64,000 bases of DNA from Romanomermis culicivorax (taxonomy: Eukaryota > Nematoda > Enoplea > Mermithida > Mermithidae). Of this stretch, positions 43,522 to 54,655 are shown one piece after another. Position 1 is the first letter of the stretch, and each line of letters begins with the position of its first letter. The stretch spans positions 919,792 through 983,791 of the forward strand of contig CAWUHX010000125.1 in NCBI GenBank assembly GCA_963922205.1, written 5' to 3'. The notes under the pieces were generated by a model. That model was given only the letters and a program-made list of their open reading frames with translations. It did not search any database and had not been told where the DNA came from. A program made the translations under genes and the position numbers.

Positions 43522-43539
43522 GATTTTCCAGCCTCGCCA
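43522..43539 (-). promoter_or_regulatory. Element B primer-binding site, copy 1
   Basis: On the coding strand TGGCGAGGCTGGAAAATC follows the LTR without a spacer. The + strand reads as a tRNA 3' end finishing ..CTCGCCA. The same sequence is at 58321-58338 for copy 2. The tRNA species was not identified; it differs from that of element A. Confidence 0.8.
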
Positions 43540-44996
43540 TGTCACATTTTACGCCATGTCACGTGTATGACATGTGGATGTGGGAGAGCTGGGGAGGTTT
43601 GGGTATCTCATCAGGTAATACCGTGTCTTAGACGTCACATTGATGGTGAACCATATCAGATTGATCCTATTACAGTGAGTAATAGGCTGTGACTCCTGAT
43701 GGATACTGGCATTTTCCCCAGGCTTCCCAAGTTGGCGTTGGGGCCTAACCTGGCAAATGGTGGCTATAGAGAGATCTATAGTTGGTTCTCTTGTGTTGTC
43801 CTTGGGGTCTTGCTGTAGGGTAATGGACAACGCCGCCAGGCTAGGTGCGACAATCCCCGAGTCCTACTCAGTGAGAGTGGGGACAGGGTCACCCGTAAAA
43901 TGACCTAATTTGTGGGACCCGATTATGAACCAGACAGCCCCTTTAGCCCGAACCTGAGAGGTGGAGGCCCTACTTATCTGTGGAAACCTTGGGAAACCGA
44001 CTTAGGAAGGATTTCCCAACAAATAACCCACAAATAACAATAATCCCCTGAGAAGACTCACCTAGTCCTGCTTCTCAAGCGATTACGACGCAACGGGCGG
44101 CAAGTCCCTGGATGCTTTCGGTCTTCTGGCACTGGGAGCGGGGGATGCGATCCTCAAACGTCCTAGGCGGCGAGCGAGAGTGAGCGGCGGCGTGCGGGAG
44201 CGAGCGGGAGCGAGCGGGAGGCGAAACTCCAACGTTTAGTTCACGAACCGGGGCGGTCGGACACCAGGCACTGATGGGCAGCGGGGTACTGTAGACGGTA
44301 AGCGGCGGATGCAGTGAACAAGGGTAAATTTATGCAAATTTATTGGTAGTAAGGCGGCGGACGCACGGGTGTACAATAAAAATATGCAAATTCGACGAAG
44401 AGCGGCGGACGCGGAGTTACAACCGGACGAAAGCTTGGTGAACCCAAGAATGAGCGAAAAAATTAAAGAAACATGTCCTTTTAAGGACATGTTTGGCTAC
44501 AGCTGCAGCTTGGGCGGAGTTTCTCGGCGCTCAAGCTAACTTCTGCAGCTAGACGCGATGCAGAAGATGCCTATGAGCACATAGACATTTTTTCGTTCAC
44601 ATGCGTTTAGCACTGAGGCCGACTGCAGTGCCTATGCTAAGCATATGAACGTCTTTAGCTAAAACTTCTTAGCTAGTCGTTTTTGCGTAACAAAAACGAC
44701 GCTAATTTCGATGATAAGAGGTGCGTGAGCACACCAAAAATAGCCATGTGCTCGTGGAGCACGACTGGCGGAAGTTTTTAGCTAAAGGGCCTACTGTAGC
44801 CCGCGTTTGTAAAGAAATAAAAATACAACAAAACGAAACATAGAAATGCATGAAAAATATAAAAACGAACGTAAAATGCATGTGTAAAAATGAAATAAAC
44901 AAAAGCATGATCAAGTAATAAACGAAACATGAAAAATAACAAAATGTCGGCATGATCGGAATCACGTGACGTTGGAGAATTGAGCGGCACGTGACA
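43540..44996 (-). repeat. Element B LTR2 (shared: 5' LTR of copy 1, 3' LTR of copy 2)
   Basis: 1457 bp, the same length as LTR1 and with no difference that I noticed over the lines compared. It contains the same hairpins, AATAAA and GC-rich decamer repeats. Confidence 0.95.
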
Positions 44997-45514
44997 CGGC
45001 GGTCCTTCGAAAAAGGGCGTCCTTGTCCTTGCGGTGGTCAGTAGTGAGGTTTTTGTGCGGCGTGTCCGTGGTCGTAGGTCATTCCAAGGTGTGACGGCAA
45101 GTGGTCGAATGGGTCCGTTGGGTTGTTGGCGGATGGCGCCTTCTTTGATCGTAATTCGTCCTGCGGTATGGTAACCGGGGGTTGTTGATGCGTGAAGTTG
45201 CCGACATTGAGTATCCTGTGCGACAGTCTGGAACACAGAAAAAGAAAAATTTTCAGGGCAAGATGTAGGCTATCGCAGAGGATGCGCCCAGTGAGGTACA
45301 GATTGTCGGGCTATCGCAGAGGATGCACCCAGTGAAGTGTAGGCTATCGCGTGCGGATGCGCCTAAGGCGTGACGCTTGGGTTGCTGAACGCTCTCTTCT
45401 ATCCACTAAGATCCAGCATGGACAAGAGTGGATACTTCGTGAGGGGCACGGCGGTCCTTCGAAAAAGGACGTCCTCGTCCGTAAGCGGGGACAATGAAGA
45501 GAATGCATCTTGAG

Positions 45515-48500
45515 TTACGGGTCGGGGACCTCTGCATCAAGATGTGGGTCAATCAGATTCGGTGTAAAGTCCCGGCTTATTGAGGGATACAATAAGGGTG
45601 CCGAACCTGTTGCCTGTGAAGTGGGAGGTGTATCCTCTGCTTCACTCGGTTGTTCAGGGGACACGTAAAGTCGAAGCTGGTTGACATGTACAGTGTCTTC
45701 CTGATCCATCTCGAGACGAAGTGTGACATTGGGATATGCCACACTTGTTACAAGGTAGGGCCCATCGTAGATGGGCAGCAATTTAGGAGTGAGTCCACGT
45801 TTGCTGGAGGTGCGCAGTTTGAGCACCTGATCCCCTACTTTGTACGAGACATCATGTGCCTTCCGGTCGTACGACCGTGCATAGGCTTCCTGTGCTTTCT
45901 CAATCCGACTTTGGATTAAGGTTAACGCATTCGTGAAATGACGTTTGACCTCCATATCATATGAGGAAACATTAATGATATGGGCCGGAGGGTTGAATGA
46001 GAGCGCGGCATCAACAGGGAGCATGGGTGTGCGACCGTACATGAGTTCAAAGGGCGAGTACCCTGTTGACTCATTCATGCTGATATTGACGGCAAACACA
46101 GCGTATGGCAGGTGTTCATCCCAATCGGTATGTCCTTGATGAACATACATACGTAGCCGTGTGGCTAGCGTCTGATTAGCTCTTTCCACTTCGCCGTTGG
46201 TCATTGGATGATAGGCGGTAGAGTGGATTTTCTTCGTTGCGCAGATCGCAGTGATCTCAGTCATCAGTTTTGATGTGAAATCAGTGCCACGATCTGACTG
46301 AAGAATGTGCGGTGCCCCGTGCCCGCAGACAATTTGCGTTACAAACAGCCGGGCTATGGTGTTCGCAGTGATGTCCGGAGTAGCAAAAGCCTCGACCCAT
46401 TTTGTAAAGTAGTCGATAAAGACTACGATGAAACGGTTGCCAGCTTCGCTAGTGGTCATTGGTCCCATACAGTCGACACCTACCCGGTGAAACGGTCCCG
46501 TGATGGTGATAGGTTTCAGGGTCGCAGTGGTTTTTTGTCGAGCGGGCTTATTCCGTTGGCAAAGATCACACCGCTGACAGAAGGACTTGACATCCCGACT
46601 GAGGGAAGGCCAGTGGTATCTGCGAGCAATGAGCCGCGCAGTACGTTTAGCACCAAAGTGTCCAGCTAAGATGTCATCATGATGAGCCCGGATAATGGTA
46701 GTAACCATGGATCGGGGTATGACGATCTTATTGGACTCGCCTGTCCATTTCTGAAGAACGTTATCCAACAGATGGTAGCCCCGCACATCATTCTGGTCGC
46801 CCAGAGGCTTAAGAGAGCGAATGATGTCGGCTAAGTCCGGATCCTCCAGCTGAGCAGCGAAAAGGTCGGGGTGCTGCGCACCAACCGATATCTCGGCATA
46901 AGACTCTGATCGTACCGGGCGCTCCGCGCCAACAGTGATCGGTGCTGAATTACTTGAACGCGCCAGGTGCTGCACACCATCGGTCAAGGTTCTTGATCTC
47001 GCCAGGTGCTGCGCACCATCGGTGATCATCATAACATGCCCCTCAGGTCTGTAGAGGGGAGTATCATCAATACTCTGACCGGTGAGGGAGTTAGGATCCG
47101 GCAGGCGTGATAATGCATCAGCATTACCATTAGACTGACCTTTTCGTGGCCGAATTGTCAGTTTGAATTCGGCGAGCGCGAGTCCCCACCGAGCGATCCG
47201 AGCAGAGGGGTTAGGCTTCTCCAACACTGCTTTGACCGCGGTATGGTCAGTCTGAACGACCACCTCGTGCTGGAAGAGGTATGGTCGAAAGTGCTTGACG
47301 AAATGGACAACAGCGAGAGTCTCCAGTTCTGTAATGGAGTAGTTTTTCTCGGCCGCTGTTAACCCTCGGCTGGCGTACGCGACAGGATGGTCGTATCCAT
47401 GTTCGTCTAACTGGCTAAGAACCGCTCCTATCCCCGAAATACTTGCATCAGTTTGAAGGATAAAGGATTTCGAAAAGTCCGGATGGCGCAGGATAGGAGG
47501 GTTGGTCAGCAGGCGGCGGAGTTCATCGAACGCCTCCTGCTGAGGTTTTGACCACTGGAAAGTAGTTTCCTTCCGTAAGAGCTTGGTGAGTGGCTCGCTG
47601 AGCCGGGCACAACCAGGGATGAAACGCCTGTAGTAAGACACGAGGCCTAGGAAGGACTTGATGTCTTTGGCGTTTTGTGGAATGGGTAGGTTTTGGACGG
47701 CGGCCAGCTTGGCTTGGTCAGGTTCTAGGCCGCTCTGTGAGATGCGATAGCCTAGGTATTCTACCTCTGAGTGCGAGAATTTGCACTTGCTCAGTCTGAG
47801 CTTCATTCCACCCCGGCGAAGATGGGCGAACACATCTGCCAGGCGCTCAAGCATTTGGGTGTGGGAGTTCCCCAACACCAAAATGTCGTCGAGATAAGTC
47901 AGAACCGTGCGCCATTGGATTCCAGTAAGGAGGAGGTCCATAAGGCGTTGAAATGTCCCTGGCGCGTTGCATAAACCGAAAGGCAAATAATTGAATTCGT
48001 AAAGTCCAATAGGCGTATTAAAAGCCGTCTTTTCCTTATCCGCCTCGGCAATCGGGATTGACCAATAAGCGTTAGCCTGGTCAAGGGTAGTGAAATATTT
48101 CATACCCTTGAGTGTGTCGAGAATGTCATCTATCCGTGGGAGAGGGTAGACATCCTTTTTCGTGACCTCGTTAAGACCACGAAAGTCAACACACATACGG
48201 TGAGAACCGTTTTTCTTGCGCACCAGGACAGTATTAGTAGCCCACGGAGATGTGCTCGGCCGAATAATACCTTTCTCCTGGAGCGCCTTGACCTCTTGCA
48301 TGATGAGATCCTTTTCCTTAGGTGAGGACCGGTAAGGGAAACGGCGGACTGGGCGGGCATCGCCCGTGCTGATTTCGTCCTGGACAAGATCAGTGGAACC
48401 TGTGTCCTTTTCATCAAGAGCATAAAGGTCGGTGTATGCCACCAGCAGGTCGAGTAAGGCTGCCCGGTCCCGAGGGGAGATGTCCGGTGAGATTACAGCA

Positions 48501-51500
48501 TTGGCCTCGACCCACTGACGATCGAGGACGGTGTCTGAGTCGACCGGTGATTCCCGTGAGGGCTCACTATGCATCTGCACATGACCGATGGTCGTGTGCG
48601 GGTAGAGAACCACGGAATGAGTACTCGGGTTAACTACCTGAAGTGGTATGTGACCGTTGGTCATGCTACTCACGCTTCCAGCAAAATATACGTGTCTTTG
48701 AGATCCGGTGAGGTGCTTCGGAAAGAAGGCCACCTCAGGCACGTTCGTATAGATTGGTGGAACAGGAACAGTGAATCGTGTCAGGGAGCGAGGCTCTAGA
48801 ATTACCAAGTCCTTCAGGGGCAAGGCGCCGCGGGCAGAAGGTGGGCTGTGGATGAGACCGTCACAGGGTATTCTACTTTCTTTGAACTGGAGGAAGGATT
48901 TCTCCCAGTTCAAACTGACACAATTGAACCGGCCGAGGAAGTTGGTTCCGAGGACCAGTTCAGCTGAACAGTTCTCCTGTATTTGGACCTGAATCCGTTC
49001 AGAGACATCAGCCACTGTAACTGTGATGTAGGCTGCTCCTAGCAGTGGGATCGGGGACCCATTGGCTGCGATAGGGCGTGCCCTGGTTGGTGATAGTGAC
49101 AAGTTGGGCAGCTGGGCCGCTAACTTGTGGTCCAGGAGTGAGAAAACAGCTCCTGTGTCGACCAGTGCCTTTGCTTCTACCCAGTTGTTGAGGAGAACTT
49201 TGATATGGGGTGTCCGAATATCATTTGGGTAAAAAGCAGTGACCACATGACCGGAATCAGGTGTGGTGGCACCACAAGTGTGTTTGGTCTTACCGGACCG
49301 CTTTGGAATCGGCAGTCCCGTACGACGTAGTAGACCTACCAGAGCGTATCCGACGGAGGGTTCCGGGTCATTCAGAAGGGTGGACTCATCCTGCACCGTT
49401 AGTACGTGGTCTGAGTGATCCTTCGGACTCTGAGTAGCTCCTAGTGATTCAATCTCGGTATCCGATAGCGGAGGCGCGTTTGGTACGGGTGATGCCGGAG
49501 CATCTGAATCACTTGGCTCACGGTATCGGCCTTTCTCTAGCGTAACTGGAGAGGTTCCAGGCGGAGGTCGAGGGCAACCTGACCCGTGCAAGGTCGACAG
49601 ATGACGACTTGCCCGTCTAGAAGAGGCCCGGGATCCCCTAGTTGACCCACGTGATGAGGCAATTGAGGAGGCCCTTGAGTGGGGCCTAGAGATGGATGAA
49701 GCCCTGGACCGCGATCGTGATCCCGACCTGTGTGAGCTTCGTGAGAGAGCACGGGTGTTCTCCCACCAGGGGTCGATCTGGTCAATCTCCGGCGTGGTCA
49801 GTAGGAGGGGTAATTCTACCGCGTCCAGCCGACAAACATTACGTTGGTAGTCAAACATAATGTTCTTGAACTGTTCTAAGAAGTCCAGTCCGAGTATGAG
49901 GTCAACAGGTGCCCAGAAGGGAGACGTAGTCTTGCACACATGGAGATGTATATCGATCCGTGTGTTCGGCTGGCGGTTTCCGGGCAACATGATTTCATAT
50001 GGTCCCGAGAGGATGGTATGAACGGCTTTACCATTGATGCTCATCAATGGGTTAAAGTCGTGATGTTGCTGGAACGCCATGACCGCCTTCGGACTTTCTT
50101 TAGCCAAGGCCTTATGAAGGCGTTGGCTAATGATAGTGCGGGGGCAACCCGTGTCAAGGAAAGCAGGAGTTTCCTTGGTATCCAGCAGCACGACGAAACA
50201 CGGTGTGATTCGGTCAAGCTGGGAGGGCACATCGTTTTGCACGTAGTGAAAACCGATCCAGCGTTGGACTTTGCGGTAAAGACCCAACGGGGAGAAGCCG
50301 CTAACAAACCTGACCTGTTTGCTCCGCAGACGGTAGCTGAGATAATAAGATACACCAAGGTAGGTAAGGTATCCGACACCGATCAGCACTGTCAGGGTAA
50401 TTAGGATGTTAAAGATCAACTGGACCGGCCCGCTCAGGACAGCATGCAAGCCCTGGCCGAGGGTGTGTTGTTGACCCGTAATAACATGGTTTGCTGCCAA
50501 ACCGACACCTTCCAGAGAGGCCTTGATGTCGGTTCCTACCCCTGCAAAGGCCTGGTAGATGGCGTCTGGTTGCAGGGATAGACCAGCGGTAAAGTTTACC
50601 AGCCGGTTGAGTACCGCTTCAATTTGCTCAGTCTTGTAAACGTACTGTTTAAAGAAGGCAAAGTTTGAAGGGGTCATCGCCAACTGGTCATGGAAGAGCG
50701 CTGGTGCCTCAAAGTGAGTGATGTTGAAACGCTGCTTCCAGAAGAGTTCCAGTGGGATGTGGCTCACATGGACCGCGCCAGACTCAGTAAACCAGCCCGA
50801 GCGATTTCGGAAAATCCCTGTAAAGTGGTGATGACACGGCACAATTGGGCTAGATTTAATGAGATCCGGACCACCGGGGGTGGCGAAGTAGATGGTGCCG
50901 CCAACCTGTACAGGTAAGTACTTGTAGCAAACGTTCCCCACCCGGTACGAGTGGTAAACGTAGGTGGCGTTGACCTTCTGACACGGCCATATTGTCAGCG
51001 CATCGCCTGTGAATTCCGCCGTCAGGTCATTCCTCTGGAGAAATGCCCGGGCACCCAGGGTAGGGTCGAAGCGAAGCAACTGCCAAGTCAGATCAAGATA
51101 GCGTTGAGCGTGAGAGCAGAGCTCAAGCCACGTGAACCGGAAACCGTTAATTTCCGACTCCTTGATCTGCTGAGCCAGATAGTTCAGTTTGGCATTGACA
51201 GGATCGGGACGGCTGTCCGTTGCCATTCTGAACAAGTTTTGGGTCAAATTGTATCTCCCGTGGATGCGAAGGAGAAGACCCTGATCCGTCCGGACTGTGG
51301 TGGAACGTAGTTCTGGGCACAGTTGGAAGACGCGGGAGTTTCCCGGGATCTTGAGGGCAACCTGTAGATCATCGATGATGACGTGGTTCCCTGACATGGA
51401 CGCAGTGTAATTTCCCTTGGGGTGATAATGACATCGCGCCGTGAAGTTTTGGGCAGGCCAGACAATGACCCCGTCTAGAGTAGTGCACTGACCTGCAGTG

Positions 51501-54500
51501 GGACTGCATCCACCTACATCGCCTAAGGTGCTTAGGGCCGTAGTGCCGTCCCACGAAGCGACTTGTCCCTCCTCGATGAAGAGGTTAGTCACTGTCTTGC
51601 AGACGTCGCTGCAGCACCATTCGTACATCACTTCCAATGTTTGGTTTGTGCTGTAAAAGCCAGGGCGAACGCCGACAAGTTTTTGTGAACCAAACATCTT
51701 AGTGCGATGTGCTAGCGTGCATGCCGCAGGCGCTAAGTGCTGAGTGGTGATGACGTCCGCAGTGATGCCCCTAGAGCCGAAGAAACCAGTGTTGGTGCAG
51801 ACTTTGCGGGAGCGCAATGTGCATTTCCACGCTGTGGCTGTAATCGGGTCTGAACTAGGGACATACACCGTAACATTCATGCGCCGCGGGCTCCATGAAG
51901 ATTGCGGTGGTTTACACTCGACACGTTGGGGTAACTCAAGTGGATGTCCGCTTCTTGAGAGACCGCAAAATTGATACTGAGCCGCCGGTGCTGACAAACT
52001 CACCCCTAGAAACAGTGATGCTACCAAGGTCAATTTTATTGTCAAAAACAACTGTACAAACGTAATTTGTAAGTGTTCACTCAATTTCACAAATCTGGCC
52101 TGAGGGGCAGTGTCAGATTTCTTCTTCGTCGCTGTCGGACGAAATTGGTTCCTGGCCGGGGAAATCGAGGACCAATCCACTGCACGGGTGGATTTCCCGG
52201 AGGATACCGATTTTTGGCGACCGTGGGGCGACTGCCGTTGGGAACGGAGATTCCTCAACGATGCTGACATCTTCGTTAACCGGACGCAAGATTTCATCGA
52301 CGGCCATGTGTTCGACAACAGGCGACTCGGTTGCAGCAGTCGGAGATGTCGTTTGGGCTGACGCCGGTGATTTGGCTTGGGCTGTTGCCAACGATGTATT
52401 CTGGGCTGTTGCCGGCGGTGTAGGATCATTTGCGGGTTCCTTGGCTGGGGGCGAGGAAGCAGTAATGTCCATTTTTGTTGGCGATGTCGCGGCAACAGGT
52501 GGCGCTGCTGCCGGTGATGTAGCGGCGACAGCAGGCAGGAGGATCCGACTGGCCTGTTCGACTGCTCGGCGGACGGCATCGACTGAAGGCGAGGAAGGCT
52601 CCCCGTCCAATAAGAACTTCTCAACGGGCGAGATTGTGATAGTCCCATTGGCAATGAACTCGAGTGCCCGTCGGGCGACGTCGGGTCGTAAGAGTCGCAT
52701 CGAGACGGGTGCTGCAAGCACAACGTCGGCGGCCGTGAGCGCTTCGACATGCGATGGCTCGTTGAGCAGAGTCCATGGCAAATGGGGGTATTTCTTGGCC
52801 AGGTCGACTGACCAGATGGCCAACATCGCGTCTTGGACGGGCGATGGCGCTGTGAACAAGAAATCGATAGAGTCGTGGACTGAGATAGATTTCTGGTTCC
52901 TACTCTAGGATCACCTGAAGAAGAAGGTAGTATACCTGACAAATTCATGGGCTCGACCTGGTCGAGGACTTCCGTAGCCGAATCCGTGGGGATCGAAGGC
53001 GGTGGTCCTGGAGGGACGATGCGGGCCGGTGGCGCCGAAGACGTCGTATTCGCGGCTGGAGCTGGCTCGGCAGTCTTAATTTTAGGAATGCGATACGATG
53101 CGAGGATGTTAGCGTGGCCAACAAACTGCAGTGTCGTCGAGGGGTCCAGAGTGACCGGCATTGCATACTTTGGTGGTGGTGGTGGCAGCGGTATGTCCGA
53201 TACATTTATCGGTACGGGTACCTGGGCTGCTTGGACCACTGAAAATCCAATACTGATTACGCAGACAGGATAACACTGTTGTGAAGAATCTGTCAGGTGT
53301 TCAGCAAGTGCCTCATCATCCAGGTCAAGAGGATCTGGATGAGGAGGGCCATCGGTAGCCCGAACGGCGTTGTTGCGACGTATGGGCTGCCGATATTGGT
53401 TTCCCATCCCGTTAGGAGGGTGATAACCACTTCTCTGATGATACACATTTGTCCCCTGGGAAGAATAACCAGTATCTTGGTAGACATTCTCACCCGTGTT
53501 TGCCGGATTGCGCTGCGGACAGGCAGTTGATCGGTGCACTCGCACTTGACGACAATGAGGGCATGGCCTATCACATCGGTCCGTGGGGTGGGCACGTGTA
53601 CGGCAAAAATAACAGCGACCACCGTTAGCGGCGTTGTTACCGGGAGTGGCACCGGTGGGACGCTGGGCCCGGCAGTCGGCGTCGCTATGTGTACACAGTC
53701 CGTGGAAGGAGCACGTTTGAAGGTGTGCTCCCGACGAGCGTCGCCCGGCGGACTGATTTGGTGTCGACGGCTGTGGAGGCGGCGTCTGTTGGATTGGCGC
53801 GGGTGCACGTTGCTGGGCCGTGAGCTTCGCTACGTGGGCCGTGAGCCTGGCCATTTCCTGTTTCAAGCGGCGAATCTCATCGGCGGAGGATGACGACGTT
53901 GGAGCGTTGCTCTGACGACCGTTTGCGCTTCTGTTAGGCATATTGGGATTATATCCGGCGTGTTTAGGTTCTGAAGAGAAAACGGCGTTAGATGGAGCAG
54001 TGTACCGGATCTCGTCCCGAAAGATTTGGGATTCTGCGTAACAGGCTGCCTTGAGTGTCTCTTCAAGAGTCGTGAACTCCCTAAACTTGATACTATCTCG
54101 GAGGACCGGCTTCAGTCCTCGCAGGAAGATAGGTTTGATGATAGAATCTCGGACATCCGTCGCGAGATCTGGATACGCTACCCTGGATAGTCTCTTGAGG
54201 TGCTCAAGGTAGACTATCGCGGACTCTGTCGGCTTCTGCAGTCGATCTTGGATCAGCTGCTGATGCAGATCAGAGTCGCGCCCTACCGGAAAATCTCTCC
54301 GTAGAAAAGCCGTAAACTCTTCGTAGCGGGTAGGTATTGGAGTGCTGCTGCTAAAGTCCCGGTAGGAGGCAAGAGCAGGACCCGTGAGGCATGACTCCAG
54401 AAAGGCGATTTTATACGCATGATCCGTTTCGCTTACACCCTGGAGTGTAAAGAAACGAGTAAGATGCGACATAAAATCGGTGATAGACTCACCAAAAGCA

Positions 54501-54655
54501 CCGGAGAAGGTGGGAGGGGCCATAAAGCTGGACACGGGAGGGTGCCTCCGACCATTCATGGCCTCTAACTTTTGGTTGAGGGGTCCAAGAGCATTCTCAA
54601 ATGCTGCCTGGACTTTGTTCTCGATCTGTGAAGGGAGATCAGCTTCCGACTTCAT
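45515..54655 (-). CDS. Element B copy 2: intact Gag-glycoprotein-PR1-PR2-RT-RNaseH-integrase polyprotein, 3046 codons
   Basis: Starts at ATG 54653-54655. Approximate residues: capsid-like Gag 45-225; short heptad helix 257-282; three Cys/His clusters 315-328, 348-361 and 365-379; Pro/Ser linker to about 850; hydrophobic signal-like stretch 860-895; Cys-rich, N-glycosylation-rich ectodomain to about 1405; transmembrane helix 1410-1440. First retropepsin: DTGC at 1501, LILGLDF near 1588. Arg/Ser-rich linker 1632-1690. Second retropepsin: DTGA at 1833, LVLGTNF near 1905. RT about 2110-2330 with LDQANAYW and YLDD (47886-47897). RNase H about 2400-2515. Integrase HHCC about 2655-2700, then DD35E with SDRGTDF near 2786 and a GPYLV GPY/F module. 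Pol order is Ty3/gypsy. All listed active-site residues are present, so it may be competent. Residues about 590-850 look compositionally like a non-native frame. Confidence 0.9.
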   Translation of the reverse strand: MKSEADLPSQIENKVQAAFENALGPLNQKLEAMNGRRHPPVSSFMAPPTFSGAFGESITDFMSHLTRFFTLQGVSETDHAYKIAFLESCLTGPALASYRDFSSSTPIPTRYEEFTAFLRRDFPVGRDSDLHQQLIQDRLQKPTESAIVYLEHLKRLSRVAYPDLATDVRDSIIKPIFLRGLKPVLRDSIKFREFTTLEETLKAACYAESQIFRDEIRYTAPSNAVFSSEPKHAGYNPNMPNRSANGRQSNAPTSSSSADEIRRLKQEMARLTAHVAKLTAQQRAPAPIQQTPPPQPSTPNQSAGRRSSGAHLQTCSFHGLCTHSDADCRAQRPTGATPGNNAANGGRCYFCRTRAHPTDRCDRPCPHCRQVRVHRSTACPQRNPANTGENVYQDTGYSSQGTNVYHQRSGYHPPNGMGNQYRQPIRRNNAVRATDGPPHPDPLDLDDEALAEHLTDSSQQCYPVCVISIGFSVVQAAQVPVPINVSDIPLPPPPPKYAMPVTLDPSTTLQFVGHANILASYRIPKIKTAEPAPAANTTSSAPPARIVPPGPPPSIPTDSATEVLDQVEPMNLSGILPSSSGDPRVGTRNLSQSTTLSISCSQRHRPSKTRCWPSGQSTWPRNTPICHGLCSTSHRMSKRSRPPTLCLQHPSRCDSYDPTSPDGHSSSLPMGLSQSRPLRSSYWTGSLPRLQSMPSAEQSNRPVGSSCLLSPLHHRQQRHLLPRHRQQKWTLLLPRPQPRNPQMILHRRQQPRIHRWQQPKPNHRRQPKRHLRLLQPSRLLSNTWPSMKSCVRLTKMSASLRNLRSQRQSPHGRQKSVSSGKSTRAVDWSSISPARNQFRPTATKKKSDTAPQARFVKLSEHLQITFVQLFLTIKLTLVASLFLGVSLSAPAAQYQFCGLSRSGHPLELPQRVECKPPQSSWSPRRMNVTVYVPSSDPITATAWKCTLRSRKVCTNTGFFGSRGITADVITTQHLAPAACTLAHRTKMFGSQKLVGVRPGFYSTNQTLEVMYEWCCSDVCKTVTNLFIEEGQVASWDGTTALSTLGDVGGCSPTAGQCTTLDGVIVWPAQNFTARCHYHPKGNYTASMSGNHVIIDDLQVALKIPGNSRVFQLCPELRSTTVRTDQGLLLRIHGRYNLTQNLFRMATDSRPDPVNAKLNYLAQQIKESEINGFRFTWLELCSHAQRYLDLTWQLLRFDPTLGARAFLQRNDLTAEFTGDALTIWPCQKVNATYVYHSYRVGNVCYKYLPVQVGGTIYFATPGGPDLIKSSPIVPCHHHFTGIFRNRSGWFTESGAVHVSHIPLELFWKQRFNITHFEAPALFHDQLAMTPSNFAFFKQYVYKTEQIEAVLNRLVNFTAGLSLQPDAIYQAFAGVGTDIKASLEGVGLAANHVITGQQHTLGQGLHAVLSGPVQLIFNILITLTVLIGVGYLTYLGVSYYLSYRLRSKQVRFVSGFSPLGLYRKVQRWIGFHYVQNDVPSQLDRITPCFVVLLDTKETPAFLDTGCPRTIISQRLHKALAKESPKAVMAFQQHHDFNPLMSINGKAVHTILSGPYEIMLPGNRQPNTRIDIHLHVCKTTSPFWAPVDLILGLDFLEQFKNIMFDYQRNVCRLDAVELPLLLTTPEIDQIDPWWENTRALSRSSHRSGSRSRSRASSISRPHSRASSIASSRGSTRGSRASSRRASRHLSTLHGSGCPRPPPGTSPVTLEKGRYREPSDSDAPASPVPNAPPLSDTEIESLGATQSPKDHSDHVLTVQDESTLLNDPEPSVGYALVGLLRRTGLPIPKRSGKTKHTCGATTPDSGHVVTAFYPNDIRTPHIKVLLNNWVEAKALVDTGAVFSLLDHKLAAQLPNLSLSPTRARPIAANGSPIPLLGAAYITVTVADVSERIQVQIQENCSAELVLGTNFLGRFNCVSLNWEKSFLQFKESRIPCDGLIHSPPSARGALPLKDLVILEPRSLTRFTVPVPPIYTNVPEVAFFPKHLTGSQRHVYFAGSVSSMTNGHIPLQVVNPSTHSVVLYPHTTIGHVQMHSEPSRESPVDSDTVLDRQWVEANAVISPDISPRDRAALLDLLVAYTDLYALDEKDTGSTDLVQDEISTGDARPVRRFPYRSSPKEKDLIMQEVKALQEKGIIRPSTSPWATNTVLVRKKNGSHRMCVDFRGLNEVTKKDVYPLPRIDDILDTLKGMKYFTTLDQANAYWSIPIAEADKEKTAFNTPIGLYEFNYLPFGLCNAPGTFQRLMDLLLTGIQWRTVLTYLDDILVLGNSHTQMLERLADVFAHLRRGGMKLRLSKCKFSHSEVEYLGYRISQSGLEPDQAKLAAVQNLPIPQNAKDIKSFLGLVSYYRRFIPGCARLSEPLTKLLRKETTFQWSKPQQEAFDELRRLLTNPPILRHPDFSKSFILQTDASISGIGAVLSQLDEHGYDHPVAYASRGLTAAEKNYSITELETLAVVHFVKHFRPYLFQHEVVVQTDHTAVKAVLEKPNPSARIARWGLALAEFKLTIRPRKGQSNGNADALSRLPDPNSLTGQSIDDTPLYRPEGHVMMITDGAQHLARSRTLTDGVQHLARSSNSAPITVGAERPVRSESYAEISVGAQHPDLFAAQLEDPDLADIIRSLKPLGDQNDVRGYHLLDNVLQKWTGESNKIVIPRSMVTTIIRAHHDDILAGHFGAKRTARLIARRYHWPSLSRDVKSFCQRCDLCQRNKPARQKTTATLKPITITGPFHRVGVDCMGPMTTSEAGNRFIVVFIDYFTKWVEAFATPDITANTIARLFVTQIVCGHGAPHILQSDRGTDFTSKLMTEITAICATKKIHSTAYHPMTNGEVERANQTLATRLRMYVHQGHTDWDEHLPYAVFAVNISMNESTGYSPFELMYGRTPMLPVDAALSFNPPAHIINVSSYDMEVKRHFTNALTLIQSRIEKAQEAYARSYDRKAHDVSYKVGDQVLKLRTSSKRGLTPKLLPIYDGPYLVTSVAYPNVTLRLEMDQEDTVHVNQLRLYVSPEQPSEAEDTPPTSQATGSAPLLYPSISRDFTPNLIDPHLDAEVPDP
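52113..52904 (-). CDS. Overlapping frame in the Gag-glycoprotein linker (possible accessory protein)
   Basis: In another frame of the same strand, 264 codons are open from an acceptor-like CCTAG at 52905 to a stop at 52113-52115. The first ATG is at about 52829. This frame reads like ordinary protein (hydrophobic/charged alternation, '[13 protein letters not shown]', '[19 protein letters not shown]'), then a Pro/Ala/Ser/Thr linker and an acidic tail SSDSDEEE. The polyprotein frame over the same bases is rich in Arg, Ser, Gln, Trp and Cys, typical of a displaced frame. So the conserved protein may be here, reached by splicing or frameshifting, with the polyprotein frame merely kept open. In copy 1 this frame is fused to the glycoprotein. 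Function unknown. Confidence 0.4.
   Translation of the reverse strand, partial: SRNQKSISVHDSIDFLFTAPSPVQDAMLAIWSVDLAKKYPHLPWTLLNEPSHVEALTAADVVLAAPVSMRLLRPDVARRALEFIANGTITISPVEKFLLDGEPSSPSVDAVRRAVEQASRILLPAVAATSPAAAPPVAATSPTKMDITASSPPAKEPANDPTPPATAQNTSLATAQAKSPASAQTTSPTAATESPVVEHMAVDEILRPVNEDVSIVEESPFPTAVAPRSPKIGILREIHPCSGLVLDFPGQEPISSDSDEEEI

Noticed and set aside
52261-52908. 215-codon frame on the + strand opposite the Gag-glycoprotein linker (copy 1: 37325-38122)
   Set aside because: Ala/Gly/Val-rich mirror of a Pro/Ala/Ser-rich region; GC-rich DNA low in stops. No sign of a promoter or homology.
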